From Halorussus ruber (GTDB lineage: Archaea; Halobacteriota; Halobacteria; Halobacteriales; Haladaptataceae): a stretch of 64,000 nt of DNA. The position numbers and the translations under genes were made by a program. The notes under the pieces were generated by a model. The model worked only from the letters and a program-made list of their open reading frames with translations, searched no databases and had not been told where the DNA came from. The DNA is taken from the NCBI RefSeq assembly GCF_004765785.1, contig NZ_SBIT01000002.1, positions 186,001-250,000 on the forward strand, in the 5' to 3' direction. Shown piece after piece: positions 43,858 through 52,502 of the stretch (position 1 is its first letter; every line of letters begins with the position of its first letter).

Positions 43858-44375
43858 GTCGAAGCGAGCGTCGCTACCCCGACGAGGAGGCCGGGTCCTT
43901 CCCCGAACCACCGCTGTCGTTCGAGGACAAGGAGGGCCGGGAAATCGAGATTCGGCCCTACGCCGAGGGCGAGTTCGAGGCGGTCGTGGAGATGTACACC
44001 GACTTCGCTCCCGCCGACCGCGCGCAGGGCATCCCACCGGCCACCGAGTCGCGGGTCCGCGACTGGTTCGAGAACCTGCTGGAGGGCCTGAACGTGGTGG
44101 CGTGGCACGACGACCGAGCGGTCGGCCACGCCACGCTGGTCCCCGACGAGGACGCCCACGAACTCGCCATCTTCGTGCATCAGGACTACCAGCGCGCCGG
44201 AATCGGGTCGAAGCTGATGCAGGGCCTCCTCGGTCACGGGCAGGCAAACGGCGTCGAGAAGGTCTGGCTGACGGTCGAGCGCTGGAACCACGCCGCGGTC
44301 AACCTCTACGAGTCGGTCGGATTCGAAACCCACGGCACCGAGAGCTTCGAAATCGAGATGGTCCTGCGCCTGTGA
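43854..44375 (+). CDS. GNAT-family N-acetyltransferase
   Basis: 173 residues. GNAT fold: IEIRPYAEGEFEAVVEMY at the front, HELAIFVHQDYQRAGIGSKLMQGLL with the acetyl-CoA loop QRAGIGS, and HAAVNLYESVGFE near the end. It is coupled with the UspA-type gene upstream. The acetyl acceptor is unknown. Confidence 0.88.
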   Translation: MSRSERRYPDEEAGSFPEPPLSFEDKEGREIEIRPYAEGEFEAVVEMYTDFAPADRAQGIPPATESRVRDWFENLLEGLNVVAWHDDRAVGHATLVPDEDAHELAIFVHQDYQRAGIGSKLMQGLLGHGQANGVEKVWLTVERWNHAAVNLYESVGFETHGTESFEIEMVLRL

Positions 44376-44395
44376 GTCGGGTGGTAGAGCAGGTC

Positions 44396-44407
44396 GAATT
44401 TTAAACC
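44396..44407 (+). promoter_or_regulatory. TATA-like element of the 44433 membrane-protein gene
   Basis: GAATTTTAAACC lies 26-37 nt before ATG 44433, consistent with leaderless transcription. Confidence 0.4.
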
Positions 44408-44432
44408 GGAAGCCGGGACAACTCCGTTCCGG

Positions 44433-44903
44433 ATGGCACTACACGACGAAGACGAGCGCCGCGAGGTGACGTACGACGAGGCGAGAGCGGTGCTGGAGGC
44501 CCAACGCGAGACGCTCGCTGACATGGATACGAAAGCGGTGCGGACGGTCAGGATAACGGTTCTCCTCGTCGGCGCACTCCTTTCGGCGTGGCGAATCGAG
44601 GCAGGACTGTTCGACCCTGTGTTCGCTAGCATGGGTAGTCTCGCACTCGTCGGGTCGCTCGTCGCGGGAACGTTCACGTACAGCGAATCGGACATCTATC
44701 TCGGGCCGAACGAAGAGTACGTCACACGACTCGCAGACGGTGACTTCGACGACGAGAACTGGAAAGAAAACTTACTCTACAACTTCGGCGGTTGGATAGC
44801 TGAAAACGGGTCAGAGATACGATTAAACGGGTATCTGCTGTTGACGACGCAGGTACTCCTCGTCGTTGGTATCGTCTGTACTGCGCTTGCCGTAGCTTTA
44901 TAG
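44433..44903 (+). CDS. Three-helix membrane protein, paralogous layout to the 61003 gene
   Basis: 156 residues. A charged head (ERREVTYDEARAVLEAQRETLADMDTKAVRTVR) leads into two hydrophobic helices (ITVLLVGALLSAW, MGSLALVGSLVAGTFTY), an acidic cytosolic loop and a last helix (LLTTQVLLVVGIVCTALAV). The pattern LADMDTKAVRTVRITVLLVG parallels LREIDDKAMRTLRFNAALLG in the gene at 61003. It resembles small multi-helix membrane proteins of the SLATT type, seen in some defence loci; that link is speculative. A 42-residue microprotein follows after 23 bp. Confidence 0.65.
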   Translation: MALHDEDERREVTYDEARAVLEAQRETLADMDTKAVRTVRITVLLVGALLSAWRIEAGLFDPVFASMGSLALVGSLVAGTFTYSESDIYLGPNEEYVTRLADGDFDDENWKENLLYNFGGWIAENGSEIRLNGYLLLTTQVLLVVGIVCTALAVAL

Positions 44904-44926
44904 TCGAAAGAGTCGAAGTAGTCGGT

Positions 44927-45055
44927 ATGGCAGAACAGTCACGAACGCCCGCCGAAACAGGCCAGCGCAGTCACCAAGGTCCGGCACTACTGACGAAGTT
45001 GCTCCTCCGACGGAACAGGTACGAAGACGACGCAGACGAGGAGAACGACCAGTAA
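44927..45055 (+). CDS. Microprotein downstream of the 44433 membrane protein
   Basis: 42 residues from ATG 44927 to TAA 45055: starts MAEQSRTPAETGQRSH and has a Leu/Arg amphipathic stretch PALLTKLLLRRNRY, then an acidic end (EDDADEENDQ). It is 23 bp after the membrane-protein stop on the same strand. A comparable tiny gene follows the paralogue at 61003. Function unknown. Confidence 0.5.
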   Translation: MAEQSRTPAETGQRSHQGPALLTKLLLRRNRYEDDADEENDQ

Positions 45056-45063
45056 CGGCCGTC

Positions 45064-45519
45064 TCACACCGACAGCACGGGCTGGCTCGCGTACAACAGC
45101 ACGTACTCGGCGGCCTTCTCCAGTACTTCGCCGGGTTCCCCGCTGAGGGGTTCGCGCGGGATGACGATGAAGTCGGCATCGACGTCCTCGGCGGTGTCGA
45201 GGACCGCGCTTCCGGGATGTTGGGTCTTTCTGGTGGTCGAGAAGCCGAAGGCGTTCGAGGTCGAGACGGTCACGTCGTACTCGTCGGCGAGGTCACGGAC
45301 GGTGTCCATGAACGTCTCGGTGTCCGAGAGGACGTCCTCCTTGGCGACGGCTCCGCTCTCGATGCCTCGGACTAGCTCCTCGCCGAGGACGTACATCGCG
45401 TGGACCGACGCGTCGTACTGTTCGGCGACGGCGACGGCGTACTCGACGGCCTCGACCGACTCGTCGCTTCCATCGACGGGGACGAGGACGGTCTCGATTG
45501 CAAGCGGCGGCTCGGTCAT
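45064..45519 (-). CDS. Universal stress protein (UspA family)
   Basis: 151 residues: IETVLVPVDGSDESVEAVEYAVAVAEQYDASVHAMYV at the start; GSAVLDTAEDVDADFIVIP; AEYVLLYASQPVLSV at the end. The usual GxxG-type ATP site is weak (REPLSGEPGEVLEKAAEYV), so nucleotide binding is uncertain. It starts at ATG 45519 (MTEPPLAIET) and is the next gene after the XPD helicase on the same strand (65 bp gap). Confidence 0.86.
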   Translation of the reverse strand: MTEPPLAIETVLVPVDGSDESVEAVEYAVAVAEQYDASVHAMYVLGEELVRGIESGAVAKEDVLSDTETFMDTVRDLADEYDVTVSTSNAFGFSTTRKTQHPGSAVLDTAEDVDADFIVIPREPLSGEPGEVLEKAAEYVLLYASQPVLSV

Positions 45520-45584
45520 GTGCCTATCTGTGAGGGCGCTCGGCAAAAATCCTCGCCTCGTTGAAGGGGTGTTCGGGTCGGGGA

Positions 45585-47930
45585 CTACCAGAACCTGTCG
45601 AGACCGAGCGAGAGCATGTCGGGAGTGACCGGCTGGAACTCCTCGCGCTCGGTCTCCGGGAAGTACTTCCGGACGCTGTCCCACGAGTCGCGGGCGTACC
45701 GGGAGTCAACGAGGACCCGAACTCCGACCTCCTCCGGGCCGCGAATCACGCGACCGAGGGCTTGGCGGGCCTTTCTGACGGCGGGAACCGTCAGCGCGTA
45801 CTCGAAGCCGTCGCCGAAGGCGCGGTCGTAGGCCGTCCTGACGGCCTTCGTTCTCGGACTCGCGGTGTTGATGATTGGGACGCCACAGACCACCGCGGCG
45901 CTGAGTTTGTCCCCCTCGTAATCGACGCCCTCGGTGAGGGTGCCCCTGAGGCTCGTCACGAGGACCTTGCCCTCGCCGCCGAAGAACTCGGCCTTCAAGT
46001 CCTCGGTCACGTCGTCGGCGCTGCTCTCGTCCAACAGGACCGGTTTCTCGACGCTAGAGTTCTCTCGCAGGCTCTCGGCGGCCCACTCGGCCTCGGCGTA
46101 GTTGGGCATCCCGACGAGGACGTTGCCCGGCGAGGAGGTCGCCACGTCGCGGAGCGCGTCGGCGTAGACCTGCCGGGCTTGGGTCTCTTCTCCGGGGGCA
46201 CCGCGGTTGTCGTAGGTGAACTTGGGCGCGGCGACGGCGAAGCTCTCGCGGTTCTCCTCGGGGAAGTTCAGGCCGTAGGTTCGGTCCACGACGGGGCGGC
46301 CCTGCTCAGTTTCGAGGTGGTTCAGTCCCGTGACCTCCTCGAACACGTCGAGGGGTTCGAGCGTGGCGCTCATCAGGACGCCGCCGCCGAACTCCGCGAG
46401 TTGCTCGCCGATGGCGTCGCTGGGCACGCAGTTCTGCATGGCGAGGCGGGCGTTGTAGGCGCGCCGCCACGAGGAGTCGGGTTCCTTCTCGTTCCACGTG
46501 CGTTCGAGTTCGATTTCCCGGAAGTAGTGTTCGTGGTCGTTGCGGTACCACTCGCCGAGGACTCGGCCCGCGGCGGGGGCGGCGCGCTCCTTCTCGTCGT
46601 CCTCGGCCTCGTCGAGGATGCGGGCGACGACCGCGCCGACCGCCTCGGCCTTGACCCAGATGCCGTCGTGGTAGCCCTCGCTTTCGGCCCACTCCGAGAT
46701 TTCGTCGGGTTGGGGTTCGGTCGGGTCGCGCAGGGGAATCTCGTCGTCGGGCAGGTCGTGGAGGTTCGACTTCCAGCCGCGGTGTTCGCGTTCGAGGTGG
46801 GCCGTGACCCGGCGGTCGAGCTCCTCCCGCAAGTCGCGGAAGAAGTCGCGGGTCGCCTCGATGTCCGAGAGGGATACGTCGCTGTCTTCGAGTTCCCCCC
46901 GGACCAAATCGGCGTCGGCGGCGGTGTGGGTCTCCTTGTCGCCGTCGAATTTGAGGGGCTGGATGACCCGAGTGAGTTCTGACTCGGCGTCTCGCAGGGT
47001 CTTGTCGCCCACCGCGTCGCTGACGAGGTCCCGGACGCGGGGTTCGAGCATGTGGGCCTCGTCGCAGACGACGAACGTGGACTTGTCCAGCAGCGCGCCC
47101 GTGAATCCGGAGGTGGTGACCGGGTCGAAGGCGTGGTAGTAATTTCCGACGACGACCTCGGCGTGGCCCAGCATCGCGCCCATCATCGAGTGCGGGCAGG
47201 TACCGTGCTGGACCGACAGGGAGACCAACTCCTCGGGGTCGATGAGACCCATGCTGTCGAAGTCGAAGGGAACGGCCTCGACGGGGTCGCCGTCGTCGGG
47301 CACATCTTCGAGAAACTGGGCGTAGAACGGGCAGTATTCGAGGTTGTCGTACTCCGGCATCTCGGGCGGGTAGGGGGTCGGCTCGTCGGCGGTTTCGAGG
47401 TACGAGGCCGCGTTCCGGCCCTGCGCGCCCGAGTCGGCGAGGCCGGTCTGTTGGCTCCGCGCACGCGAGACGAGATTCTGCGCGGTGGTGGCTCCGCCCT
47501 CGCCGGTGATGGCGCGGGTGTCCTCGCGGAGGGATTCGCATCGCTCGTAGACGTTCGCGTCGTCGATGCCGCCCGCGTTCTCGCGGTTGTACGGACACAC
47601 GTCGGCCTTGCCGACGAGGGTCAGCGCGGTCACGGGGTCCCAGTCGGCCGGGAGGTTGGCGTTGATGGTCCGGAGGTCCTCCTCGAACTGCCGCAGCTGC
47701 TGTTTGACGCTGGTCAGGACGACCACGCGCTCGTAGTCGCTGTCGGGGTTCCGAACGAGGTGGATGCCCGCGGTCAGCGCCAGCATGGTCTTGCCGGTCC
47801 CGCAGGCACCCTCCACGACCGCGAACCCGCCTTGCTGGGCGGTGTCGATGGCCGTCTCGATGCCGTCTACCTGCTCGTCGTAGGGGTCGTCGTGGCCGAA
47901 GACCTCGCGCCACGAATCGCGGGAAGTCAC
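45585..47930 (-). CDS. XPD/Rad3-type FeS DNA helicase
   Basis: 781 residues. Superfamily 2 helicase: Walker A GACGTGKTM (41-49), the DEAH box in FVVCDEAHMLE, and GGVLMSATLEPLD, VLVGMPNYAE, VLVTSLRGTLTEGVDY and ALGRVIRGPEE later. Four Cys suited to a 4Fe-4S cluster lie between motifs Ia and II: in KADVCPYN, YERCES, EYCPFYAQ and HGTCPHSM. Likely a 5'-3' DNA helicase in repair. Ends GLDRFW. Divergent from thiB over 307 bp. Confidence 0.92.
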   Translation of the reverse strand: MTSRDSWREVFGHDDPYDEQVDGIETAIDTAQQGGFAVVEGACGTGKTMLALTAGIHLVRNPDSDYERVVVLTSVKQQLRQFEEDLRTINANLPADWDPVTALTLVGKADVCPYNRENAGGIDDANVYERCESLREDTRAITGEGGATTAQNLVSRARSQQTGLADSGAQGRNAASYLETADEPTPYPPEMPEYDNLEYCPFYAQFLEDVPDDGDPVEAVPFDFDSMGLIDPEELVSLSVQHGTCPHSMMGAMLGHAEVVVGNYYHAFDPVTTSGFTGALLDKSTFVVCDEAHMLEPRVRDLVSDAVGDKTLRDAESELTRVIQPLKFDGDKETHTAADADLVRGELEDSDVSLSDIEATRDFFRDLREELDRRVTAHLEREHRGWKSNLHDLPDDEIPLRDPTEPQPDEISEWAESEGYHDGIWVKAEAVGAVVARILDEAEDDEKERAAPAAGRVLGEWYRNDHEHYFREIELERTWNEKEPDSSWRRAYNARLAMQNCVPSDAIGEQLAEFGGGVLMSATLEPLDVFEEVTGLNHLETEQGRPVVDRTYGLNFPEENRESFAVAAPKFTYDNRGAPGEETQARQVYADALRDVATSSPGNVLVGMPNYAEAEWAAESLRENSSVEKPVLLDESSADDVTEDLKAEFFGGEGKVLVTSLRGTLTEGVDYEGDKLSAAVVCGVPIINTASPRTKAVRTAYDRAFGDGFEYALTVPAVRKARQALGRVIRGPEEVGVRVLVDSRYARDSWDSVRKYFPETEREEFQPVTPDMLSLGLDRFW

Positions 47931-48237
47931 TGGCGAGGAGTTAGCCCGCCATCCGGTTTGAACGTTTGGATACCGCAGGATGCGGGGTTCGACTATCCGG
48001 AAGAAACGCCGGGAGCAGAGTCGTAGCGATGAACGCTCCTCGCGGCCCCGGCCGCTCGTCCCGGTGGAGTGGTCGGTGAGCGTTCTCTGAGGAATGTAAA
48101 ATTTGCTTTAGAATGAGTCATTAACTGTAAAAACAATTTATTAATTGCGTAGACGCCGCCCGAAGGCGTCTGCCGTCGGACCGTATCAGCGCCCCACATC
48201 CGGCCAGTTAAGTATCACCGAATGTAACCACCGAGTA
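47931..48237. other. Divergent XPD-thiB intergenic region
   Basis: No gene. It should contain both promoters. The AT-rich AATTTATTAATTGCG precedes a 7-bp perfect hairpin AGACGCC-GCCCGAA-GGCGTCT at 48151-48171, and TTAAGTA near 48209 is a candidate TATA about 29 nt before the thiB ATG. I did not see TPP-riboswitch-like conserved sequences. A thiamine regulator site is possible but not visible. Confidence 0.4.
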
Positions 48238-49392
48238 ATGAGACGACGAACCCTGTTGAAACACGGCGCGACGGCGACGGTCGTCGGCCTCGCTGGCTGT
48301 GTCGGCGGCGACGAGGGCGACCAAGACACCACGACCGAGGCCACTCCGACCGAGACGCCGATGCAGGAGACCACCGAGGAGACAACCGAAACCACGACCG
48401 AGAAGTCCCTCAGCGGGACGCTGAAGGTCGCAACCTACAGTTCGTTCATCGACGCGCCCAGCACCGCGCCGGGCGGGTGGCTCAAGAAGGCCTTCGAGAA
48501 GCGCCATCCCGACGTGACGGTGAAGTACCAGACGCCCGACAACGAGGTCAACTACTTCATCCAGCGGGCCGCCCAAGGCGTGGACATCGACACCGACGTC
48601 TACGTCGGCCTGAACGTCGACCACCTCATCCGCATCGACGAGAAACTCGGCGACAAGCAGTTGTTCGCCTCGACCGGCTCGGAACTCTCGAACTACGGGC
48701 AGGTCAAAGACGGGCTGAAGTTCGACCCGCAGAACCGCGCGGTGCCTTACGACACGGGCTACATCAGCCTCGTCTACGACGAGAGCGGCGTCGACGCCGC
48801 GCCCGAGACCTTCCAAGACCTGCTGAAAGACCAGTACTCGGGAGACCTCATCGTCCAGAACGCCAAGACCTCCATCACGGGCCGGGCGTTCATGCTCTGG
48901 ACCGTCAACACCCTCGGCGAGGAGCAGTACCTCGACTACTGGAAGAAGCTGAAGAACAACGGCATCAAGATTCTGGGGTCGTGGAGCGACGCCTACACCG
49001 CCTACGAGAACGGCGAGGCCCCGATGGTCGTCTCCTACTCCACGGACCAGGTCTACGCCAACCGGCAGGACAAGGACCTGACGAAGCATCAGGTCGGCTT
49101 CCTCAACGACCAGGGCTACGCCAACCCCGAGGGGATGGCGAAGTTCGCGGACACCGACAACCCGGAACTCGCCGAGGAGTTCATGGACTTCGTGCTCACC
49201 AAGCGCGCCCAGACCAAAATCGCGCAACTCAACGTCCAGTTCCCCGCGACCGACTGGGCACCCCTCAGCGACGAGTTCCGGAAGTACGCCAAGGAACCCG
49301 AGAACCCCGTGACGTTCACCTACGAGGAGCTACAGGGCAACCTCGACGGCTGGGTGGACTCGTGGGCGCGCCAGATTGCTGGCGGTAGGTAA
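48238..49392 (+). CDS. thiB: Thiamine-type ABC transporter substrate-binding lipoprotein
   Basis: 384 residues. Signal MRRRTLLKHGATATVVGLAGC has RRR and lipobox LAGC, so Tat-exported and lipid-anchored; the acidic Thr-rich linker follows (about 22-60). The rest is a ThiB/TbpA-like binding fold: LKVATYSSFIDAPSTAPGGW, NEVNYFIQRAAQGVDIDTDVYVG, SGDLIVQNAKTSITGRAFMLW, WSDAYTAYENGEAPMVVSYSTD. Thiamine or a derivative is the likely ligand by similarity. First gene of thiB-thiP-thiQ; next gene begins 2 bp after its stop. Confidence 0.88.
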   Translation: MRRRTLLKHGATATVVGLAGCVGGDEGDQDTTTEATPTETPMQETTEETTETTTEKSLSGTLKVATYSSFIDAPSTAPGGWLKKAFEKRHPDVTVKYQTPDNEVNYFIQRAAQGVDIDTDVYVGLNVDHLIRIDEKLGDKQLFASTGSELSNYGQVKDGLKFDPQNRAVPYDTGYISLVYDESGVDAAPETFQDLLKDQYSGDLIVQNAKTSITGRAFMLWTVNTLGEEQYLDYWKKLKNNGIKILGSWSDAYTAYENGEAPMVVSYSTDQVYANRQDKDLTKHQVGFLNDQGYANPEGMAKFADTDNPELAEEFMDFVLTKRAQTKIAQLNVQFPATDWAPLSDEFRKYAKEPENPVTFTYEELQGNLDGWVDSWARQIAGGR

Positions 49393-49393
49393 C

Positions 49394-51196
49394 GTGACCC
49401 GAGACGGGGAGACCGCGGGCCGACGCGAGCGACCCGACCTCGACCCGAGCGTATGGCTCGAACGCCACGCGCTCGGGGTCCTCGGAGTCGCCACCGCGGC
49501 GGTTCTGCTGGTCGTCTTCTACTACCCCGTCCTCACGGTCTTCGCCGACGCGGTCCGCGTCGGCGGCGCGTGGACTCTCGACGTCGTCGTCGAGGTCCTC
49601 ACCGACCCCTTCTACTTCGGCGCGCTCGCCCCGATTTTCGCCGGGGAGTTCGGCGAGGTCGGGGCCGTCGCCGCCGAGTCGCCGCTGGGCCTGTTCGGCT
49701 TTACCGCCTACCAAGCCCTGCTCTCGACGATTGCGAGCGTCCTCCTCGGCCTGCCCGGAGCCTACGTCCTCTCGCGCTACGAGTTCCCCGGCCGCAGGAC
49801 GATTCGCTCGCTGACCATCCTCCCGTTCGTGATGCCCTCCATCATGGTCGCCATCGGCTTCGTCGCCTTCTTCGGGACAAACGGCCCGCTGAACGCCGCC
49901 CTGACCGCGCTCGGGGTCGGCCAAGTCAACCTCCTCTTTACGCTCGAAGCCATCGTCGTCGCTCACGCCTTCTACAACGCGCCCCTCGTGGCGCGAGTCA
50001 CCACCGCGGCGTGGGAGAGCGTGGACGCCCGGATGGTCGAGACGGCTCGCTCGCTCGGCGCGAACCCGTGGTACGCCTTCCGCGACGTGCTGGCCCCGCA
50101 GCTCCTGCCCGCGGTTCTGACCGGCGCGCTTCTGACCTTCGTCTTCACGTTCATGTCCTTCCCCATCGTCCTCGCGCTCGGCGGCTTCCAGTTGGCCACC
50201 GTCGAGGTCTGGGTCTACTCGCTCGTGCAGGAACTGGAGTACGCCGAGGCCGCCACGCTCGCGGTCGCCGAGACCGCCGTGTCGCTCGCGCTGACCTACG
50301 CCTACCTCCGGTACGAGGCCCGCGAGTCGGGCGGCCGGACCGCGAACCCGCCGCCGCGGAAGCGCCTCTTTCCCGATTCCCCCTCCCTCCTCGCGGCAGT
50401 CGAGCGGGTCGGCGTCGTGGCGTACGCCCTCGTCGTCGCCGTCGTCTTCGTCGGCCCCATCGCCAGCATGGTCGTCGAGAGTCTGACCGGTCCCTCCGGC
50501 CTCACGCTCCAGTACTACCAGTTCCTCGTCCAGCGACAGGTCGAGGGGGCCTCGTTCCAGACGAAACCGGGGGTCGCGGTCCGCAACTCCCTCGTCTTCG
50601 GCGCAGCGACCCTGCTGGTGGCGCTTCCGATGGGCGTGACCGTCTCGGTGCTGACGACCCGAGGAGGCCGGGGAAGCCGACTCGCCGACGCCGCCGCGAT
50701 GGCTCCGCTCGCGGTCAGCGGCGTGGTCGTCGGCCTCGGGATGCTCCGAGGACTCGTCTTCGGCGTCGAACTGTTCGGCGCTCGCCTGCGGGTCACCGGC
50801 CCGGTCGCCATCGTCGCGGCCCACGGCGTCGCGGCCTACCCCTTCGTGGTTCGGAACGTCGCGCCCCTGCTGGGCGGCGTGGACCGCTCTGTCGTGGAGT
50901 CGGCGCGGGCCTTGGGCGCGACCCGAGTCCGGGCCTTGCTCGACGTGGAACTTCCGCTGGTGGCCTCCGGGGTCGCGGCGGGGGCCGCCTTCGCGTTCGC
51001 CATCAGCGTCGGCGAGTTCGATTCGACGGTGATTTTGGCCACCGGGAGCAGTAGCTACACGATGCCAGTCGCCGTCGAGCGCTACATCGGCAACCGGACC
51101 CTCGGCCCCGCCTCGGCGATGGGGACGGTCCTGCTTGTCGTGACCAGCGTGAGTTTCGTGATCGTCGATAGGCTCGGGGGGCGGTGGGAAGCATGA
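49394..51196 (+). CDS. thiP: Thiamine-type ABC transporter permease (fused two-domain)
   Basis: 600 residues with about twelve helices, made of two BPD_transp_1 domains. Each half has the EAA coupling loop: VETARSLGANPWYAFRDVLAP and VESARALGATRVRALLDVELP. Such fused permeases are typical of ThiP and ferric/spermidine systems. GTG 49394 (MTRDGETAGRRERPD) was chosen over TTG 49376. Its stop overlaps the thiQ ATG by 4 bp (ATGA). Confidence 0.88.
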   Translation: MTRDGETAGRRERPDLDPSVWLERHALGVLGVATAAVLLVVFYYPVLTVFADAVRVGGAWTLDVVVEVLTDPFYFGALAPIFAGEFGEVGAVAAESPLGLFGFTAYQALLSTIASVLLGLPGAYVLSRYEFPGRRTIRSLTILPFVMPSIMVAIGFVAFFGTNGPLNAALTALGVGQVNLLFTLEAIVVAHAFYNAPLVARVTTAAWESVDARMVETARSLGANPWYAFRDVLAPQLLPAVLTGALLTFVFTFMSFPIVLALGGFQLATVEVWVYSLVQELEYAEAATLAVAETAVSLALTYAYLRYEARESGGRTANPPPRKRLFPDSPSLLAAVERVGVVAYALVVAVVFVGPIASMVVESLTGPSGLTLQYYQFLVQRQVEGASFQTKPGVAVRNSLVFGAATLLVALPMGVTVSVLTTRGGRGSRLADAAAMAPLAVSGVVVGLGMLRGLVFGVELFGARLRVTGPVAIVAAHGVAAYPFVVRNVAPLLGGVDRSVVESARALGATRVRALLDVELPLVASGVAAGAAFAFAISVGEFDSTVILATGSSSYTMPVAVERYIGNRTLGPASAMGTVLLVVTSVSFVIVDRLGGRWEA

Positions 51197-52248
51197 CCGA
51201 CCTCTCGATTCGGGGCATCTCCAAGTCCTTCGACGGCGTGGACGCCTTGCAGGACGTGAGCCTCGACGTGGCCGACGGCGAGTTCTTTACCTTAGTCGGC
51301 CCCTCCGGATGCGGGAAGACGACCACGCTCCGGGCCATCGCTGGCTTCGAGACGCCCGATTCAGGGTCTGTCCGGTTCGGCGAGCGCGAGATGTCCGGCG
51401 TGCCCCCCGAGGACCGCGACGCGGGCATCGTCTTCCAGAACTACGCGCTGTTCTCGCACATGACGGTCGGCGAGAACGTCGCCTACGGCCTGCGGTTCCG
51501 CGAGACGCCGGGCGAACAGTCGAAGGACGAGCGGGTGGCCGACCTGCTGGAACTCGTGGACCTGCCGGGGTTCGAGGAGCGCAGTCCGGACGAGTTATCG
51601 GGCGGTCAGCGCCAGCGAGTCGCGCTGGCTCGGGCGCTGGCTCCCGGCCCCGATGTCCTCCTGCTGGACGAACCGATGAGCGCGCTCGACGCCAGACTCC
51701 GCCAGAACCTCCGCACGCAGGTCAAGCGAATCCAGTCGGAGTTGGGTATCACGACCGTCTACGTCACTCACGACCAGGAGGAGGCCCTCGCCGTCTCCGA
51801 CAGGGTGGCGGTGATGAACGACGGGCGCGTCGAGCAGGTCGGGCGGCCCGAGGACGTGTACCGACGCCCCTCCTCGCGGTTCGTCGCGGAGTTCCTCGGC
51901 GAGAACAACGTCTTCGCGGGCGAGGTCGACGGAGATGCAGTCCGCGTCGGCGAGGCGACTTTCCGACTCGCGGGCCTCGACGCGCCCGACGGCGGGACCG
52001 TCACCTTCTGCGTCCGCCCGGAGAATCTGGTCCGCGGCCCGGCCGAAAACGGCTTCGAGGCCACCGTCGAGACGGTCGAGTTCCTCGGGGAGTCCTTCCG
52101 CGTGCATCTGGACTGGCAGGGCCGGGACGTGACGCTCCGGGTTCCGGAGCGACCGGATTCGGAGCGACTGCGGGTCGGATTTTCGCCGGAGGACGCCCAC
52201 GTGGTCGCCGACGGCGTTCGGGAGCGCGAGGTAGTCGGGGAGCGGTAG
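51193..52248 (+). CDS. thiQ: Thiamine-type ABC transporter ATP-binding protein
   Basis: 351 residues. Walker A is GPSGCGKTTTL, the signature LSGGQRQRVALARAL, Walker B VLLLDEPMSALDARL, H-loop VYVTHDQEEAL. A C-terminal OB/TOBE regulatory domain (about 240-345, with GENNVFAGEVDGDAVRVGEA) makes it PotA-like rather than minimal ThiQ. It powers thiP. The end shows a tandem repeat: AGCGGTAGTGGAAC occurs three times across the stop, so the stop codon itself is in the repeat. Confidence 0.88.
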   Translation: MTDLSIRGISKSFDGVDALQDVSLDVADGEFFTLVGPSGCGKTTTLRAIAGFETPDSGSVRFGEREMSGVPPEDRDAGIVFQNYALFSHMTVGENVAYGLRFRETPGEQSKDERVADLLELVDLPGFEERSPDELSGGQRQRVALARALAPGPDVLLLDEPMSALDARLRQNLRTQVKRIQSELGITTVYVTHDQEEALAVSDRVAVMNDGRVEQVGRPEDVYRRPSSRFVAEFLGENNVFAGEVDGDAVRVGEATFRLAGLDAPDGGTVTFCVRPENLVRGPAENGFEATVETVEFLGESFRVHLDWQGRDVTLRVPERPDSERLRVGFSPEDAHVVADGVREREVVGER

Positions 52249-52284
52249 TGGAACAGCGGTAGTGGAACAGCGGTAGTGGAGCTT
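52240..52284 (+). repeat. Three tandem copies of a 14-bp unit across the thiQ stop
   Basis: The unit AGCGGTAGTGGAAC occurs about three times (last copy ...GGAGC). The first copy contains the thiQ stop TAG. Likely replication slippage. Confidence 0.65.
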
Positions 52285-52289
52285 AGACC

Positions 52290-52333
52290 TCGCGTTCGGG
52301 CGCGGCGCGAGCGCGCCGCGCCCGAACGCGACG
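52290..52333. repeat. Long perfect GC-rich palindrome after thiQ
   Basis: GCGTTCGGGCGCGGCGCG, two bases AG, then CGCGCCGCGCCCGAACGC: an 18-bp perfect inverted repeat. At this GC content the hairpin would be very stable. It lies just after the thiBPQ operon and the tandem repeat; a terminator, RNA-stability element or recombination remnant would fit. Confidence 0.7.
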
Positions 52334-52353
52334 GAGGAGATAATCGAAATTCA

Positions 52354-52364
52354 TTCCTAAGGAA
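52354..52364. repeat. AT palindrome TTCCTAAGGAA
   Basis: A perfect palindrome TTCCT-A-AGGAA, followed by AATAATTTGGTTTCTCAAAGG. Same class as the sites at 11411 and 39765, here upstream of the AI-2E-family gene and downstream of thiQ. Confidence 0.4.
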
Positions 52365-52502
52365 ATAATTTGGTTTCTCAAAGGATTGTTTTTATTGTCT
52401 TTCGCGCGGTCAACGGAACCACGCGGTCACGTTCGCGTTGCTCACGTGACCGCGACCGGGCGCAAGCCAAACGTTTTGCCACGGGGGTTCGATTGAGAGC
52501 GT

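Noticed and set aside
48130-48237. TPP riboswitch before thiB
   Set aside because: I found no THI-box-like conserved words; haloarchaeal thiamine genes are usually controlled by protein regulators.
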